Positions 18,235-27,235 of a stretch of DNA of 59,095 nt are shown here, piece after piece (position 1 is the stretch's first letter; every line of letters starts with the position of its first letter). Where the stretch lies: positions 1 to 59,095 of the forward strand of contig CANJLH010000021.1 in the NCBI GenBank assembly GCA_947475415.1, given 5' to 3'. Source of the DNA: Caulobacteraceae bacterium (GTDB lineage Bacteria; Pseudomonadota; Alphaproteobacteria; Caulobacterales; Caulobacteraceae). The notes below the pieces were generated by a model. That model was not told the DNA's origin, did no database searches, and saw only the letters and a list, made by a program, of their open reading frames with translations. The position numbers were made by a program, and so were the translations under genes.

Positions 18235-18465
18235 TCAGCGCCGATTGCGTAGGACCTGACGCTGCGACGCCTCCGTCAGACCGGAGGGCCAGGATTTCAC
18301 CGGGCCTCGCCGCCGCTCCCGCCATATTTGCGCGGCCAGCCTCGGACGGATCAGCGCCAATCCAATCCACACCGCCAGGACGCCCGCATACCGAACTGTA
18401 CGCGCAACCTTCATTCTCTGACCAAATCCCGCCGGAGGTTCCACTTCAATCACCGCCGCCCACAT
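18235..18465 (-). CDS. Small single-span membrane protein
   Basis: 76 residues. The start ATG at 18465 has an excellent ribosome site (GAGGAG, 7 bases upstream). A single hydrophobic helix (VRYAGVLAVWIGLALI, about 24-39) is followed by a strongly basic tail. The longer reading frame upstream is in a wrong frame over the WYL gene and is not coding. It lies convergent with the LOG gene and downstream of the WYL regulator. Function unknown. Confidence 0.55.
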   Translation of the reverse strand: MWAAVIEVEPPAGFGQRMKVARTVRYAGVLAVWIGLALIRPRLAAQIWRERRRGPVKSWPSGLTEASQRQVLRNRR

Positions 18466-18517
18466 CGCCCTACTCCTCTGCAGATTTGCGATGTTCCTGG
18501 TGTGATCTATAGAAACG

Positions 18518-19519
18518 TCAGTTTCGGTCGTAGGTGATGCGATTTTTATCCAGCGCCTCGATGGCCAGATCAATCTGCTCGACCATCGTCTTGCGCAGGC
18601 TCTCGGGCGAGAGAATCTCCACCTTGTCGCCCCAGGTGAACAGATGCCAGGCGAGCTCCAGCATGCCGCTGGCGCGGAAATCAACCTCCACCGACCCATC
18701 GGGTCGCGCCGTCACTGTCTGATTGGCGTGAAACCGCCAGCGCATGGCGTCGTCCGCGCCGTGCGGCAGGATGCGCAATCGCACATCCTCCACGGCATCG
18801 TGGTAGATGCCGAAACTCTCATCCGCATAGTCCTGCAGGGAAAACGTTTGCGGTCGGACGCCCTGGGCTTCCTGAACCTGCGCCTCTGCAATTCTGTCCA
18901 GACGCCAGTTGCGGGGTTCGCCGCCCGCCTCGGCCGCGACCAGATAGTTGCTGCGGCCAAACAGAATTCCGTAGGGCGTCACCTCGCGATGCCGCCCCGG
19001 CGTACTGCCACCGTCGTATCGAAATCGCAGCTTTTTCATGGATTTGATGGCATCTCGCACCAGCCCGAGAACAGCTTGATCCTCAAATGGCCGAGGTCCG
19101 GCCTGGACGGCGATCGTCTCGGCTTGGAGCAGCGCCTCCACATCAGGCGCAAGCCGCCGACGGGTCGCCGCGCGGGTCGCGGACAGGATTTTCTGTTCCA
19201 GGGTGCGCAAGGCGGCGGCCCGTCCCTCCGCGCCCACGGTCTGCAGCGAGTCCGCGGCGATTCTCAGCGCCACCAGTTCATCCGGCGTCGGACTTTGGAA
19301 CAGGCCGTCGAGGCCTGAGGGAATCCGGAACCGGCGCGTGGGCGGATCCTCGACTTCCTCCATCTGGGGAAAAACCTCTCGCAGAGCATCGCGCATCCGC
19401 TCGGCCGTGCGGCGGCCCACACCCAACCTCTCGACCATTTCATCCAGAGTCAGGCCTTCGGCGCTGCTGGCCAGCATACGGGCGAGCGTCAGGAGTTGAG
19501 AAGCTTTTTCGTGCCGCAT
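18518..19519 (-). CDS. WYL-domain transcriptional regulator
   Basis: 333 residues. An N-terminal winged helix (about 1-65; LTLDEMVERLGVGRRTAERMRDAL, read as helix-turn-helix) is followed by a linker and a WYL domain (about 130-240), with LRFRYDGG and VTPYGILFGRSNYLVA as the characteristic strands, then a WCX-like C-terminal extension ending near 330. The family binds DNA and senses nucleic-acid-like or other ligands through the WYL domain, often as a repressor of stress or defence genes. No defence genes are adjacent; the target is unknown. Confidence 0.85.
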   Translation of the reverse strand: MRHEKASQLLTLARMLASSAEGLTLDEMVERLGVGRRTAERMRDALREVFPQMEEVEDPPTRRFRIPSGLDGLFQSPTPDELVALRIAADSLQTVGAEGRAAALRTLEQKILSATRAATRRRLAPDVEALLQAETIAVQAGPRPFEDQAVLGLVRDAIKSMKKLRFRYDGGSTPGRHREVTPYGILFGRSNYLVAAEAGGEPRNWRLDRIAEAQVQEAQGVRPQTFSLQDYADESFGIYHDAVEDVRLRILPHGADDAMRWRFHANQTVTARPDGSVEVDFRASGMLELAWHLFTWGDKVEILSPESLRKTMVEQIDLAIEALDKNRITYDRN

Positions 19520-19594
19520 TTGTTCCTACGTCCGATTTTGTCGTTCCGCCCATCAATACCGGAACACTCAAGTTTGGCAATCGAGGAATCCGCG

Positions 19595-19900
19595 ATGCCC
19601 GCCGCCTTTCGCAAGCGATATGCACAACGCCCCGCCGCCCGCAGCAGGCCCCCTGCCGCACCGCCGGCCGGTGCGGTGATCGACGCCGTCCTGCGCTACT
19701 GCGACGTAGAGGACGACGTGGGCGGCGGAAGGGTGCTCAAGCGAATCTCTTCAGCCCGCGCCAGGACGCAGGAGGTGCGCGCCGCGCTAGGCGGGGCGGT
19801 GGAAGAAGCGGGACGTGTGAGCATTCTCTGGAACACCCGCGAGGATCAGATCGTGCGGGTGCTGGTGGCCTCCGCCGCGGCGCAGCGTCTGGCCGCATGA
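19595..19900 (+). CDS. Hypothetical protein, about 100 residues
   Basis: 101 residues from MPAAFRKRYAQRP. The N-terminal 30 residues are Arg/Pro/Ala-rich and the rest alternates short helices and a strand (VSILWNTREDQIVRVLVA). No known domain or signal peptide is seen. It sits between divergently placed WYL and convergent dksA genes and its composition is coding-like. The first in-frame start (19496) overlaps the WYL gene start and is unlikely. Confidence 0.5.
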   Translation: MPAAFRKRYAQRPAARSRPPAAPPAGAVIDAVLRYCDVEDDVGGGRVLKRISSARARTQEVRAALGGAVEEAGRVSILWNTREDQIVRVLVASAAAQRLAA

Positions 19901-19906
19901 TGCGGA

Positions 19907-20326
19907 TCAGTCGTCGCGGTGGATACGTTCGCGCCGTTCATGTCGTTCCTGGGCTTCCAGGCTGAGTGTTGCGATCGGGCGCGCATCCAGTCGCGCCACC
20001 CCGATGGGTTCACCGGTTTCCTCGCAATAGCCGTAGGACCCTTCCTCGATGCGGCGGATGGCTTCGTCGATCTTGGAGATCAGCTTACGCTGTCGGTCAC
20101 GGGTTCGAAGCTCCAGGGATCGATCCGTCTCGGAAGACGCCCTGTCGGCGATATCGGGATGATTTTCGGTTTCGGCCTGTAGATGCGTGAGCGTTTCACG
20201 TGATTCCCGGAATATTTCTTCCTTCCAGTTCAACAGCTTCTGCTTGAAATATTGCAGCTGCCGCTCATTCATGAATTCTTCGTCCTCGGACGGGCGATAG
20301 CCGTTCGCCTTTACAGCGATATTCAT
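19907..20326 (-). CDS. dksA: RNA polymerase-binding factor DksA, one-cysteine alphaproteobacterial type
   Basis: 139 residues from MNIAVKANGYRPSEDEEFM. A long coiled coil (about 20-100; NERQLQYFKQKLLNWKEEIF, RKLISKIDEAIRRIEEGSYG) with the DxxDxA-like tip ADRAS is followed by the remnant of the C4 zinc finger. Only the first cysteine remains (YGYCEETGEPI); the later ones are replaced in LDARPIATLSLEAQERHERR. This is usual in alphaproteobacteria. DksA enters the RNA polymerase secondary channel and, with ppGpp, adjusts rRNA and amino-acid promoters. The flagellar genes next to it match the Caulobacter neighbourhood. Confidence 0.9.
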   Translation of the reverse strand: MNIAVKANGYRPSEDEEFMNERQLQYFKQKLLNWKEEIFRESRETLTHLQAETENHPDIADRASSETDRSLELRTRDRQRKLISKIDEAIRRIEEGSYGYCEETGEPIGVARLDARPIATLSLEAQERHERRERIHRDD

Positions 20327-20426
20327 GTCTGACACCTCGAGCGCCTCCCCACTCGCACGCTGATTCACGCGCCGGGGCTCATAGCTTTCCGAATACGCAT
20401 CTCAATCGAGCACCCGCGGCGCGGCT

Positions 20427-20858
20427 TTACGCCCGCCGCGCGGCCTGTTCAAGCTTTGCGATTTCTACCGCTGCACGTGTTTCAATCTCGTCAAGCACCG
20501 CCTCAAGTCCTGGATCGTCCGTTTGCAGACGTTCATCGCGAACGGCGCTGCGCAGAGACTCGATGTCTGCTGCGCCCATTTCGCCCCCTAGGAGCGCATG
20601 CTTCAGGATGTCGAGGACATCGAGGATACGCCCCGCGCGGCCGACAGAACGACGCTTGCGTTCAAGCGGACCGCCGACGTCCTGCAGGGCCAGCAAGGCG
20701 CCCACGCTGGCGATGTTGCCCAGGCCGCCTGTCGGCGCGGCGGCCGGTGTCGACGGCACGGCCGGCGTGGGCAGGCTGAAGCCGCCGACAGCGCCCGCCG
20801 GACGCGCCTTGCCGCTCCCCGCCGGTGCGCCAACGCCGCTAGGTCCGTTGACCTTCAT
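20427..20858 (-). CDS. fliX: Flagellar assembly regulator FliX
   Basis: 143 residues. The first 45 are Pro/Ala/Gly-rich and probably unstructured; the rest is helical (VGALLALQDVGGPLERKRR, GRILDVLDILKHALLGG, LEAVLDEIETRAAVEIAKL). This matches FliX of Caulobacterales in length, layout and the ALLALQ segment. FliX couples flagellar basal-body assembly to the sigma-54 activator FlbD. Divergent flgI and a candidate FlbD element in the shared intergenic region agree with this role. Confidence 0.85.
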   Translation of the reverse strand: MKVNGPSGVGAPAGSGKARPAGAVGGFSLPTPAVPSTPAAAPTGGLGNIASVGALLALQDVGGPLERKRRSVGRAGRILDVLDILKHALLGGEMGAADIESLRSAVRDERLQTDDPGLEAVLDEIETRAAVEIAKLEQAARRA

Positions 20859-20920
20859 ACCCTATCCGCCCGCATTCATTGACCGCCAGGATTCCACCCC
20901 GGCCTTAGAGTATGGTTAAT

Positions 20921-20940
20921 GCCGGGCAAATTCTGCCGGT
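20921..20940. promoter_or_regulatory. Candidate FlbD enhancer (ftr-like) palindrome
   Basis: GCCGGGCAAATTCTGCCGGT is an interrupted palindrome (CCGGgCA ... TGCCGG) resembling the FlbD-binding ftr elements as I remember them. It is centred about 80 bp upstream of the sigma-54 promoter of flgI and 70 bp upstream of fliX, a usual enhancer distance. Binding is inferred. Confidence 0.4.
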
Positions 20941-21008
20941 GGGCGCAGCGCGCCATTGGAAAGACATCTCCGACGCCTGTTTTTTTTGATGTTTTCTGGA
21001 ACCATCGT

Positions 21009-21024
21009 TGGCACGGCCATCGCA
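21009..21024 (+). promoter_or_regulatory. Sigma-54 promoter of flgI
   Basis: TGGCACGGCCATCGCA fits the -24/-12 consensus TGGCACG-N4-TTGCA with one mismatch. The GG (21010-21011) and GC (21022-21023) doublets are exactly 10 bases apart, the invariant spacing. Transcription should start near 21035, 24 bases before the flgI ATG. Confidence 0.8.
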
Positions 21025-21058
21025 TGGACAGTTCGAACCTGTTCGCGTCCGGAATCTC

Positions 21059-22165
21059 ATGCTTCGACCGCTTCGCACCCTTTGCCTGCTCGCCATGGCC
21101 GCGCTCCTTGCAGGCCCCGCCGCCGCAAGATCGCGGATCAAGGATATCGTCGAGTTCGAGGGCGTGCGTGAAAACATGCTGGTCGGCTACGGGATCGTCG
21201 TCGGGCTGAATGGCTCCGGCGACTCGTTGCGCAACGCGCCCTTCACCAAGCAGAGCCTTGAAGCAATGCTGGAGCGCCTCGGCGTCAACACCCGCGACGC
21301 CAACCTGAACACCAAGAACGTCGCCGCGGTAATGGTCACCGGTCAGCTCCCGGCCTTCGCCGCGACCGGATCGCGGGTCGACGCCACGGTCTCGGCATTG
21401 GGTGACGCCAAGAGCTTGCTGGGCGGCACGCTGCTGGTGACACCGCTGCTGGGTGCGGACGGCCAGGCCTATGCCGTCGCGCAAGGCACGGTCCAGACTG
21501 GCTCGGTCAGCGCCTCGGGGGCTTCAGGTTCCTCGGTTTCCAAGGGCGTGCCGACGGCCGGCCGCATCGCGTCGGGCGCGATTGTCGAGCGCGAGATCGG
21601 TTTCCAGCTCGCCAACATGACCCAGATGCGGCTCACCCTCCGCAACCCCGATTTCACCACCGCCCAGCGCATCGCCGCAGCGGTGAACGGTCGATATGCC
21701 GGCAGCGCCGTGGCCGACAATCCGACCATCGTCACCATCCGTCCTCCCGGAGGCCAGGATATGGCGCGGTTCGTATCGGACGTGGAGAATCTCACGGTCG
21801 ATCCGGATGACTCCGCCAAAGTCGTCATCGATGAGGTGGCCGGCGTGATTGTCATGGGTGAGAATGTCCGCATCTCCACCGTCGCCGTGCAGCAGGGCAA
21901 TCTGACCATCACGGTTCAGGAAACCCCGATGGTGAGCCAGCCCTCACCGTTGAGCCGTGGCGGGCAGACGGCCGTGGTCCCGCAATCGGGCGTTTCGGTC
22001 GATGAGGAGACCGGCCGTCAGTTCGTCACGCTCAAGGAAGGCGCGTCCCTTGCAAACCTGATCGCCGGGCTCAATGCCCTGGGCGTCACCCCGCGGGACA
22101 TGATCTCGATCCTTCAGACGATCAAAGCCGCGGGCGCCCTGCAGGCCGAGATCGAGGTGATGTGA
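21059..22165 (+). CDS. flgI: Flagellar P-ring protein FlgI
   Basis: 368 residues from [17 protein letters not shown], with a signal peptide ending at AAARS. The conserved FlgI segments are all present: [52 protein letters not shown] and the C-terminal [20 protein letters not shown]. It is exported to the periplasm and forms the P ring around the flagellar rod. The ORF's earlier start (21008) lies upstream of the transcription start predicted for the sigma-54 promoter, so the ATG at 21059 is preferred. Its stop overlaps the cheL start. Confidence 0.95.
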   Translation: MLRPLRTLCLLAMAALLAGPAAARSRIKDIVEFEGVRENMLVGYGIVVGLNGSGDSLRNAPFTKQSLEAMLERLGVNTRDANLNTKNVAAVMVTGQLPAFAATGSRVDATVSALGDAKSLLGGTLLVTPLLGADGQAYAVAQGTVQTGSVSASGASGSSVSKGVPTAGRIASGAIVEREIGFQLANMTQMRLTLRNPDFTTAQRIAAAVNGRYAGSAVADNPTIVTIRPPGGQDMARFVSDVENLTVDPDDSAKVVIDEVAGVIVMGENVRISTVAVQQGNLTITVQETPMVSQPSPLSRGGQTAVVPQSGVSVDEETGRQFVTLKEGASLANLIAGLNALGVTPRDMISILQTIKAAGALQAEIEVM

Positions 22166-22479
22166 TGGATGCCTTGGGCGCGGCCTACGTCTCCCCTAGC
22201 CTGCTGGCGCCAAGCGCGCAGCCGACGGCCGCCGACATGGCCAAGCGCACGGACATCGAGGCGACCGCCCGGAAATTCGAGGCGTCGTTCCTGTCGATAA
22301 TGATGCAGCAGATGTTCGAGGGCGTCAGCACCGAGGCCCCCTTTGGCGGCGGTCAGGGCGAGGCGATGTTCCGGTCCTTCATGACCGACGCCATCGCCAA
22401 GCAGATGTCCAAGGCCGGCGGCATTGGCCTGTCCGCCTCGGTGACCAAGGAAATTTTGAAGATGCAGGGAATGGAGTAG
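22165..22479 (+). CDS. cheL: Rod-binding protein CheL (FlgJ N-terminal-like)
   Basis: 104 residues. The ATG overlaps the flgI stop by one base (TGATG), indicating translational coupling. The FlgJ-type rod-binding core is seen: [19 protein letters not shown], an [20 protein letters not shown] loop-helix, and [15 protein letters not shown]. There is no muramidase domain, as usual for the alphaproteobacterial form. It probably chaperones or caps rod assembly. Confidence 0.85.
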   Translation: MDALGAAYVSPSLLAPSAQPTAADMAKRTDIEATARKFEASFLSIMMQQMFEGVSTEAPFGGGQGEAMFRSFMTDAIAKQMSKAGGIGLSASVTKEILKMQGME

Positions 22480-22482
22480 CCC

Positions 22483-22926
22483 ATGGCGATCGCAGCCGAG
22501 AACGCCGAGGACCGGGTTCAGCAATTGATCATGCTGACGGAACGCTTGACCGAACTCGTCGCCCTGGAGGCCTCGGCCTTTGAGGCGCGCCGGCCCCACG
22601 AGGCGGCGAAATACATCGAGGAGACGTCGCGGCTGGCCAACCTTTACCGGCACGAGTCGGCCCGCGTGCGCGCCGACCCCAGGCTGGTGCAGGATGCTTC
22701 GCTGCAGCAGCGCGTGGCGCTGACGCGCGTCACCGAGGCGTTTGATGCGGTGCTGGCGCGTCAAGGTCGCGCCATAAACGCCGCGCGGACGGTGACTGAA
22801 GGCCTGGTGCGCGCGATCGCCGAGGAAGTGGCGAACCAACGCGCCGACAAGGTCGCCTACGACGCCGGGGGCCAACGCAGCGCAGCCGCCGACCCTGTCG
22901 CCATCACGGTGAACCAGCGCGCCTAA
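22483..22926 (+). CDS. flbY: Flagellar protein FlbY
   Basis: 147 residues, almost wholly helical, with AEDRVQQLIMLTERLTELVA and ALEASAFEARRPHEAAKYIE at the start. It resembles FlgN-type flagellar chaperones and matches FlbY by position: in Caulobacter flbY follows flgI and cheL. Only 3 bp separate it from cheL. A role in flagellin secretion control or as an export chaperone is likely; I assign the name from gene order and general pattern. Confidence 0.75.
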   Translation: MAIAAENAEDRVQQLIMLTERLTELVALEASAFEARRPHEAAKYIEETSRLANLYRHESARVRADPRLVQDASLQQRVALTRVTEAFDAVLARQGRAINAARTVTEGLVRAIAEEVANQRADKVAYDAGGQRSAAADPVAITVNQRA

Positions 22927-22947
22927 GCCACTGGTGCCGAAACGGGC

Positions 22948-23211
22948 TTAGCCGTGGGCGAGCCACTCGCGCGCGGCCCGCTGAGCTTCGGCGACTTCCT
23001 CTGAGGCCATTTCCTGGCTCAGTTCTTTACGGTAGGCCTTGGCTTCTTCGGAACCACGCATGGCGGCCAGGTTGAACAGCATATGCGCGGACACGTAGTC
23101 CAACGGCGCGCCGCCCTGCCCCGTCGAATAGAGAAGCCCCATCCGAAAGAGTTCTTCGTCGGTCGCTTCAGGACCCGGCAGAGGCAGGCCTTCAGCAGTG
23201 TCAGTTTCCAT
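22948..23211 (-). CDS. Sel1-repeat-like small protein
   Basis: 87 residues. One or two TPR/Sel1-like helical pairs are visible: EELFRMGLLYSTGQGGAPLD and YVSAHMLFNLAAMRGSEEA. The LYSTGQG and AHMLFNLAA segments are the Sel1 hallmarks, here degenerate. Such proteins mediate protein contacts. No signal peptide. It is convergent with flbY; a link to flagella is not shown. Confidence 0.75.
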   Translation of the reverse strand: METDTAEGLPLPGPEATDEELFRMGLLYSTGQGGAPLDYVSAHMLFNLAAMRGSEEAKAYRKELSQEMASEEVAEAQRAAREWLAHG

Positions 23212-23402
23212 GCTCATGAGCATGTTCGTTACCCCGTTCCCGGTCGACGACGTCCGTTCTGGACGCCTTCATCGACCATCCCAGACGCAAGAAGAACGGC
23301 GTGCGCCTGAACATAGCGTTAATCGCCAAACAGGCGTTGCTTCAGGGTCACAGTTGAGGTCCCGGCCGGCTTCACGCGCGTGAAACCTCCATGGCCGGGT
23401 GG

Positions 23403-24128
23403 TTAACGGGCGCGCTGGTTGAACAGCAGCCTGCGGGCGGCTTCAGCCTCCTTGCCGGCCTGTTGCAGATTGAGATTGCGGAATGACTTGGCCTGCGCCA
23501 TCGCCCGCAGCACCGCCGGCCGCTGAGCGATCCCGGTCTGCCAGCGCATCAGATTGGGAAACTCCTCAAGCTCAAGGGCCGCGTCTGACTTCGCCTGCAC
23601 CCAGGGCCAGGCCAGCATGTCCGCGATGGAATACTCGCCGGCGACGAAATCACGGTCCGCCAGTCGGCGGTTCAACACGCCATAAATGCGGTGGACCTCA
23701 TTGGTGTAGCGATTGGCGCCATAGGCGACGTGGCGCTGATCCGCGGTCATGGTGGGGGCGTAGTTGCGGAAATGGTTCCGCTGGCCGGCCATGGGCCCGA
23801 GATTGGCCATCTGCCAGAAGCACCATTCGTCAACCTCGACCCGGCCCCGCTCGTCGACGGGATAGAAGAGACCGGTCTTGCGGCCCAGGTACTGCAGGAT
23901 GGCGCCTGACTCGAAGACCGAGATGGGCTGCCCGCCCGGCCCATCCGGATCCACGATCGCGGGCATGCGGCCATTTGGGCTGATCGCCTGGAACTCCGGC
24001 TTGAACTGGTCGCCGGCGCCGATGTTCACCGGAACGATGCGGTAGCCGAGACCCATCTCTTCAAGCGCGATGGTGACCTTGTGGCCATTGGGGGTGGGCC
24101 AGAAGTGCACATCGATGTCGGCCGCCAT
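23403..24128 (-). CDS. Glutathione S-transferase family protein (YfcG/Ure2-like)
   Basis: 241 residues. N-terminal thioredoxin-like domain (about 5-90): DVHFWPTPNGHKVTIALEEM, SPNGRMPAIVDPDG and VFESGAILQYLG, which is the glutathione-contact Glu-Ser pair. C-terminal all-helical domain with FWQMANLGPMAGQRNHF and SIADMLAWPWVQ. The TPNGHK start and the NLGPMAGQ segment are typical of the YfcG/Ure2p subgroup, which shows glutathione-disulfide reductase activity rather than classical conjugation. It is cytosolic. Substrate is unknown. Confidence 0.88.
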   Translation of the reverse strand: MAADIDVHFWPTPNGHKVTIALEEMGLGYRIVPVNIGAGDQFKPEFQAISPNGRMPAIVDPDGPGGQPISVFESGAILQYLGRKTGLFYPVDERGRVEVDEWCFWQMANLGPMAGQRNHFRNYAPTMTADQRHVAYGANRYTNEVHRIYGVLNRRLADRDFVAGEYSIADMLAWPWVQAKSDAALELEEFPNLMRWQTGIAQRPAVLRAMAQAKSFRNLNLQQAGKEAEAARRLLFNQRAR

Positions 24129-24302
24129 TTGGTTCTCCTGTCCTGGCTCAGGCGGACATTGGGGGCCGCGCAGGCGTCATTTGCAAGCCCGGGCGCATCC
24201 GCAGGATCGCCGTTCAGCGTGAATTCACAAACCATGACCAATGATTGCAGCCATACTGAGGGCTGGGAGTCGGGCGTAAGCCGAAGCCGGGAGCGTTACG
24301 CA

Positions 24303-24731
24303 ATGCAGCGATTGATCCTCAGCCTTGCCCTCGCCGCCGCGGCTCTGCCCCCCCTCACCGCCACAGCCGAGTCGCGTTGGGAACGCCGGGAGGAACACTG
24401 GGAACACCGGGAGGAACACTGGGAGCAATGGGAGAACCGGTCGGCCGGATCCCGGTGGGACCGCAGCCGCCACAACGGCTATTACTACAACAACCGTTGG
24501 TTCTACGGGCCGCCGCCGCCGGCCTATTTCGGCGACCCATTCTATCGCCCTGGCTACACCGCCTGGCGGCGGGGCACCTCGCTGCCCGCGATCTATCGCG
24601 AGTTCGTGGTAAGCGATTATGAGCGGTACCGTTTGCGTCCACCGCCGCGCGGGTTCGTATGGTACCGCGTCGGCGACACCTTCCTGTTGACCGGCGCCGG
24701 CGGAATGATCTTCGAGATCGTGCCCTACTAG
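24303..24731 (+). CDS. RcnB-family periplasmic protein
   Basis: 142 residues. A signal peptide (1-22) is followed by a charged segment with the repeat EEHWEHREEHWE, rich in His, Glu, Trp and Arg, then a Tyr/Pro/Trp-rich body and the RcnB-type C-terminus GFVWYRVGDTFLLTGAGGMI. RcnB-family proteins are periplasmic; the E. coli member tunes nickel and cobalt efflux. Metal binding by the His/Glu repeat is plausible but inferred. Its TAG stop overlaps the stop of the convergent kinase-like gene by four bases. Confidence 0.75.
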   Translation: MQRLILSLALAAAALPPLTATAESRWERREEHWEHREEHWEQWENRSAGSRWDRSRHNGYYYNNRWFYGPPPPAYFGDPFYRPGYTAWRRGTSLPAIYREFVVSDYERYRLRPPPRGFVWYRVGDTFLLTGAGGMIFEIVPY

Positions 24732-25678
24732 GGGCTCAGCCGGCGGATGAGGCTCTCAAGCAGCCCATTGATCTGCAGGGCCGCGACCCAGGCCTTTGGC
24801 GGGCTGGACCATTGCCCCACGTTCAGCCGCATGCGGATCGCGGCATGCATCTGGCACCATTCCAAATGGCGGCGCGGCAGGACCCCGCCACGGCTTTGGT
24901 AGCCCTCATGGAAGGCCTCGACCAAACGCTCCCGGAAAGGAAGATGCCGCAGGCCCGCAGGGGACAACAACAGCAGGTGTAGGTGATTTAGGAAGTGGGC
25001 GGCGTCGCGCACGCCCGCATTTCGGTGAGGCTCGCCAATGTCGATGCCGAACACGCGGCCTTCGGAATAGATCAGGTTCTGCGGCTTGAAGTCGCCGTGC
25101 AGGCGCGACCAGGGGATTTCGTCGTCACCCACACCCGGCGCGCTTTCGCGAAGCCGCGCGATCGCGCGGCGGATGCGGTTCGACGCTCGCGCCGACTGGG
25201 CTCCGTCCAGTTCGAACAGCTTCTCAAGCATCTGCTCGGTGTCGAGGCGGCGATAGGTTACGCCGAACGACCGGTGCAGGCAGCCAAGCCAGCGGCCGGC
25301 GTCGCGGACGGCGTCGCGGACCTGCCGGGTCGAGGCGGTGGCGAGCTTGCGCCTGAGCGTGACCCCGGTCACCCACTCCGACACCACGGTGGCCATGTCA
25401 TGGACCATCAGCAATGGCTTCGGCACGGCGAACAGCGGGTCGCTCGCGCCCGCGTCGCTGATCTCGGTCAACATGTCGAAATAGTTCTGGGCGTCGTTGG
25501 CCGCGGGCCGTCCGTTCAGCGGATCGATGAACATCTTCACCGCCACGGCGCTGCCGAACCGGGCGCACTCGCCACGATAGACCTTCGACCAGGGCCCGGT
25601 AGCCATGGGCGGCGAGATGCTGAAATCCGCCAGTTCCTCAGGCAGATTGGCTGTGGCGACCCGGGCGTTCTGGAACAT
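24728..25678 (-). CDS. Aminoglycoside phosphotransferase-like (APH/choline kinase fold) protein
   Basis: 316 residues. The protein-kinase-like fold is shown by a loose N-lobe (FGSAVAVKMFIDPLNGRP, with the ATP-binding Lys), the Brenner motif RLHGDFKPQNLIYSEG and the metal-binding GIDIGEPHRN in place of IDWE. It lacks a signal peptide. Family members phosphorylate small molecules such as aminoglycosides, choline or sugars, and many have unknown substrates. Nothing around it suggests which. It should not be read as a resistance gene without testing. Confidence 0.75.
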   Translation of the reverse strand: MFQNARVATANLPEELADFSISPPMATGPWSKVYRGECARFGSAVAVKMFIDPLNGRPAANDAQNYFDMLTEISDAGASDPLFAVPKPLLMVHDMATVVSEWVTGVTLRRKLATASTRQVRDAVRDAGRWLGCLHRSFGVTYRRLDTEQMLEKLFELDGAQSARASNRIRRAIARLRESAPGVGDDEIPWSRLHGDFKPQNLIYSEGRVFGIDIGEPHRNAGVRDAAHFLNHLHLLLLSPAGLRHLPFRERLVEAFHEGYQSRGGVLPRRHLEWCQMHAAIRMRLNVGQWSSPPKAWVAALQINGLLESLIRRLSP

Positions 25679-25801
25679 CTATGCAGATCTCCCCAGACTG
25701 GGCCCCGCCGCCATGGCGGGACCGAAATCGAGTTCGCAGGGGAAACTGCAAGGCCTGTACCAGCGGGGCGGCGGCGGCCAGGTCGGCGGGAATCGACGCC
25801 G

Positions 25802-27235
25802 TCAGCTGATCTTTGGCCGCCGGGTCTGTGGGAATTGGGCCATAAAGGCCGCCGCGGCGGCCAGCATGCGCGGCTCGCTGTCTGGCCGGCCAACCATCTG
25901 CAGGCCAATCGGCAGGTTATTGTAAAACCCGATCGGCAGGCTGATCGCGGGCAGTTGCAGCCAGTTGAACATGAATGTCTCCGCCGTGTAGATCGGCGGA
26001 TAATTCTGGTTCTTCCAGTTCGCGTTCCACTGCTCCACGCTGGGCGCGGTGTAGATCGCCGTCACGCTCAGGATGAAGTCGTAACGCTCCAGCAGCAAAT
26101 CGAACTTCGCCCGGTTTCGCCCCCGCGTTTCCATTGCGGCGCGCATCATCGCTTCCGGTTGGGGTTGGCCTTCGTAGTTCGCCATGGTGGTGGCGACATG
26201 GGGCCAGAAGTCCTCCAGGCCGATGTCCGCGGTCTCGATCCGTGCGCCCACGCGCTCAAAGCCAAGGGCGGCCTGATGGGCCTGTGCGACGATCTCAGGG
26301 GTTTCAGGCGCAAAGTATTTTCGGGCGAAGCCGAAATCTTCGGTCCATCCCAGCTTTAGGCCTTTCGCGCCGCGCGCGAACTGGGCGGTATAGTCCGGCG
26401 CCGGCGGGTGCACGGTCGAGAGAATGTCGCGGCCATCCGGACCTGAGATGGCCTGCAGGACGATCGCCGCATCGCGGACGTCGCGGGTGATCGGCCCGAA
26501 GGTGGAGGTCAGCATCAGCCTGGGCGAAGCATAGTTGGCGTTCGGCACACGGCCCGTGGTCGGATGCAGGCCGATCACGCCGCACAGCGCCGAAGGCAGC
26601 CGCGTCGACCCGCCGCCGTCGCCGCCGATGGCGACCGGCGTCATGGCGGACGCCACCGCCGCCGCCGATCCGGCGCTGGACGAACCCGGCGCCAAATCGG
26701 GATTCCAGGGATTGCGCGGGTGGTGCGCCAGATCGGGCATCCCCGGCGCGATGCCCATACCCGGCATGATGGTCACGCCGACGATGATCGCGCCCGCCTT
26801 GCGCAGGCGCTCGGCGATAATGGAATCTTCGGCGACCGGCGACAGGTCGATGCTTGCGACGTCGCCAGGCCGGTGCCCGTGATTTGGCGAGGGCATGCCC
26901 TTGACCGCGACATGTTCTTTCAACGCGATCGGAACGCCGTGCAGCAGGCCCGGCTTCTCCCCCCGCGACAGCGCCTCATCGGCCTTACGGGCCTGCTCGC
27001 GGGCCTCGCCGGCATCGATGGCGCGGAAGGCGTGCAGCTGAGGGTCTAGCCGCTCGATGCGGGACAGGAAATGCTCGGTCACGGCGCGGGCCGTGAGCTT
27101 GCCGGAGACGATCGCCTCGCGAATCCGCCATGCGGGCAGCCAGGTGAGATCACCATCGGCCGCCGCCACCGCGCCAGCCCCTCCCCCGACAAGCGGCGCC
27201 ATGGCCGAAGTCGCAAGAAACTCTCGCCTGTTCAT
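25802..27235 (-). CDS. Amidase-signature hydrolase with Tat signal
   Basis: 477 residues from MNRREFLATSAMAPLVGGG, a twin-arginine signal peptide (RREFL), so it is exported folded to the periplasm. The amidase signature is complete: Lys in GVPIALKEH, the Ser of GSSSAGSAAAV and the nucleophile in GGDGGGSTRLP. This Ser-cisSer-Lys triad hydrolyses amides. Unlike gatA in this window it is not linked to tRNA amidation. The substrate is unknown. The longer start at 27286 adds residues without conservation. Confidence 0.88.
   Translation of the reverse strand: MNRREFLATSAMAPLVGGGAGAVAAADGDLTWLPAWRIREAIVSGKLTARAVTEHFLSRIERLDPQLHAFRAIDAGEAREQARKADEALSRGEKPGLLHGVPIALKEHVAVKGMPSPNHGHRPGDVASIDLSPVAEDSIIAERLRKAGAIIVGVTIMPGMGIAPGMPDLAHHPRNPWNPDLAPGSSSAGSAAAVASAMTPVAIGGDGGGSTRLPSALCGVIGLHPTTGRVPNANYASPRLMLTSTFGPITRDVRDAAIVLQAISGPDGRDILSTVHPPAPDYTAQFARGAKGLKLGWTEDFGFARKYFAPETPEIVAQAHQAALGFERVGARIETADIGLEDFWPHVATTMANYEGQPQPEAMMRAAMETRGRNRAKFDLLLERYDFILSVTAIYTAPSVEQWNANWKNQNYPPIYTAETFMFNWLQLPAISLPIGFYNNLPIGLQMVGRPDSEPRMLAAAAAFMAQFPQTRRPKIS

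Noticed and set aside
24728..25678. Aminoglycoside resistance gene
   Set aside because: Only the general kinase fold is shared; no residue pattern or context points to aminoglycosides.
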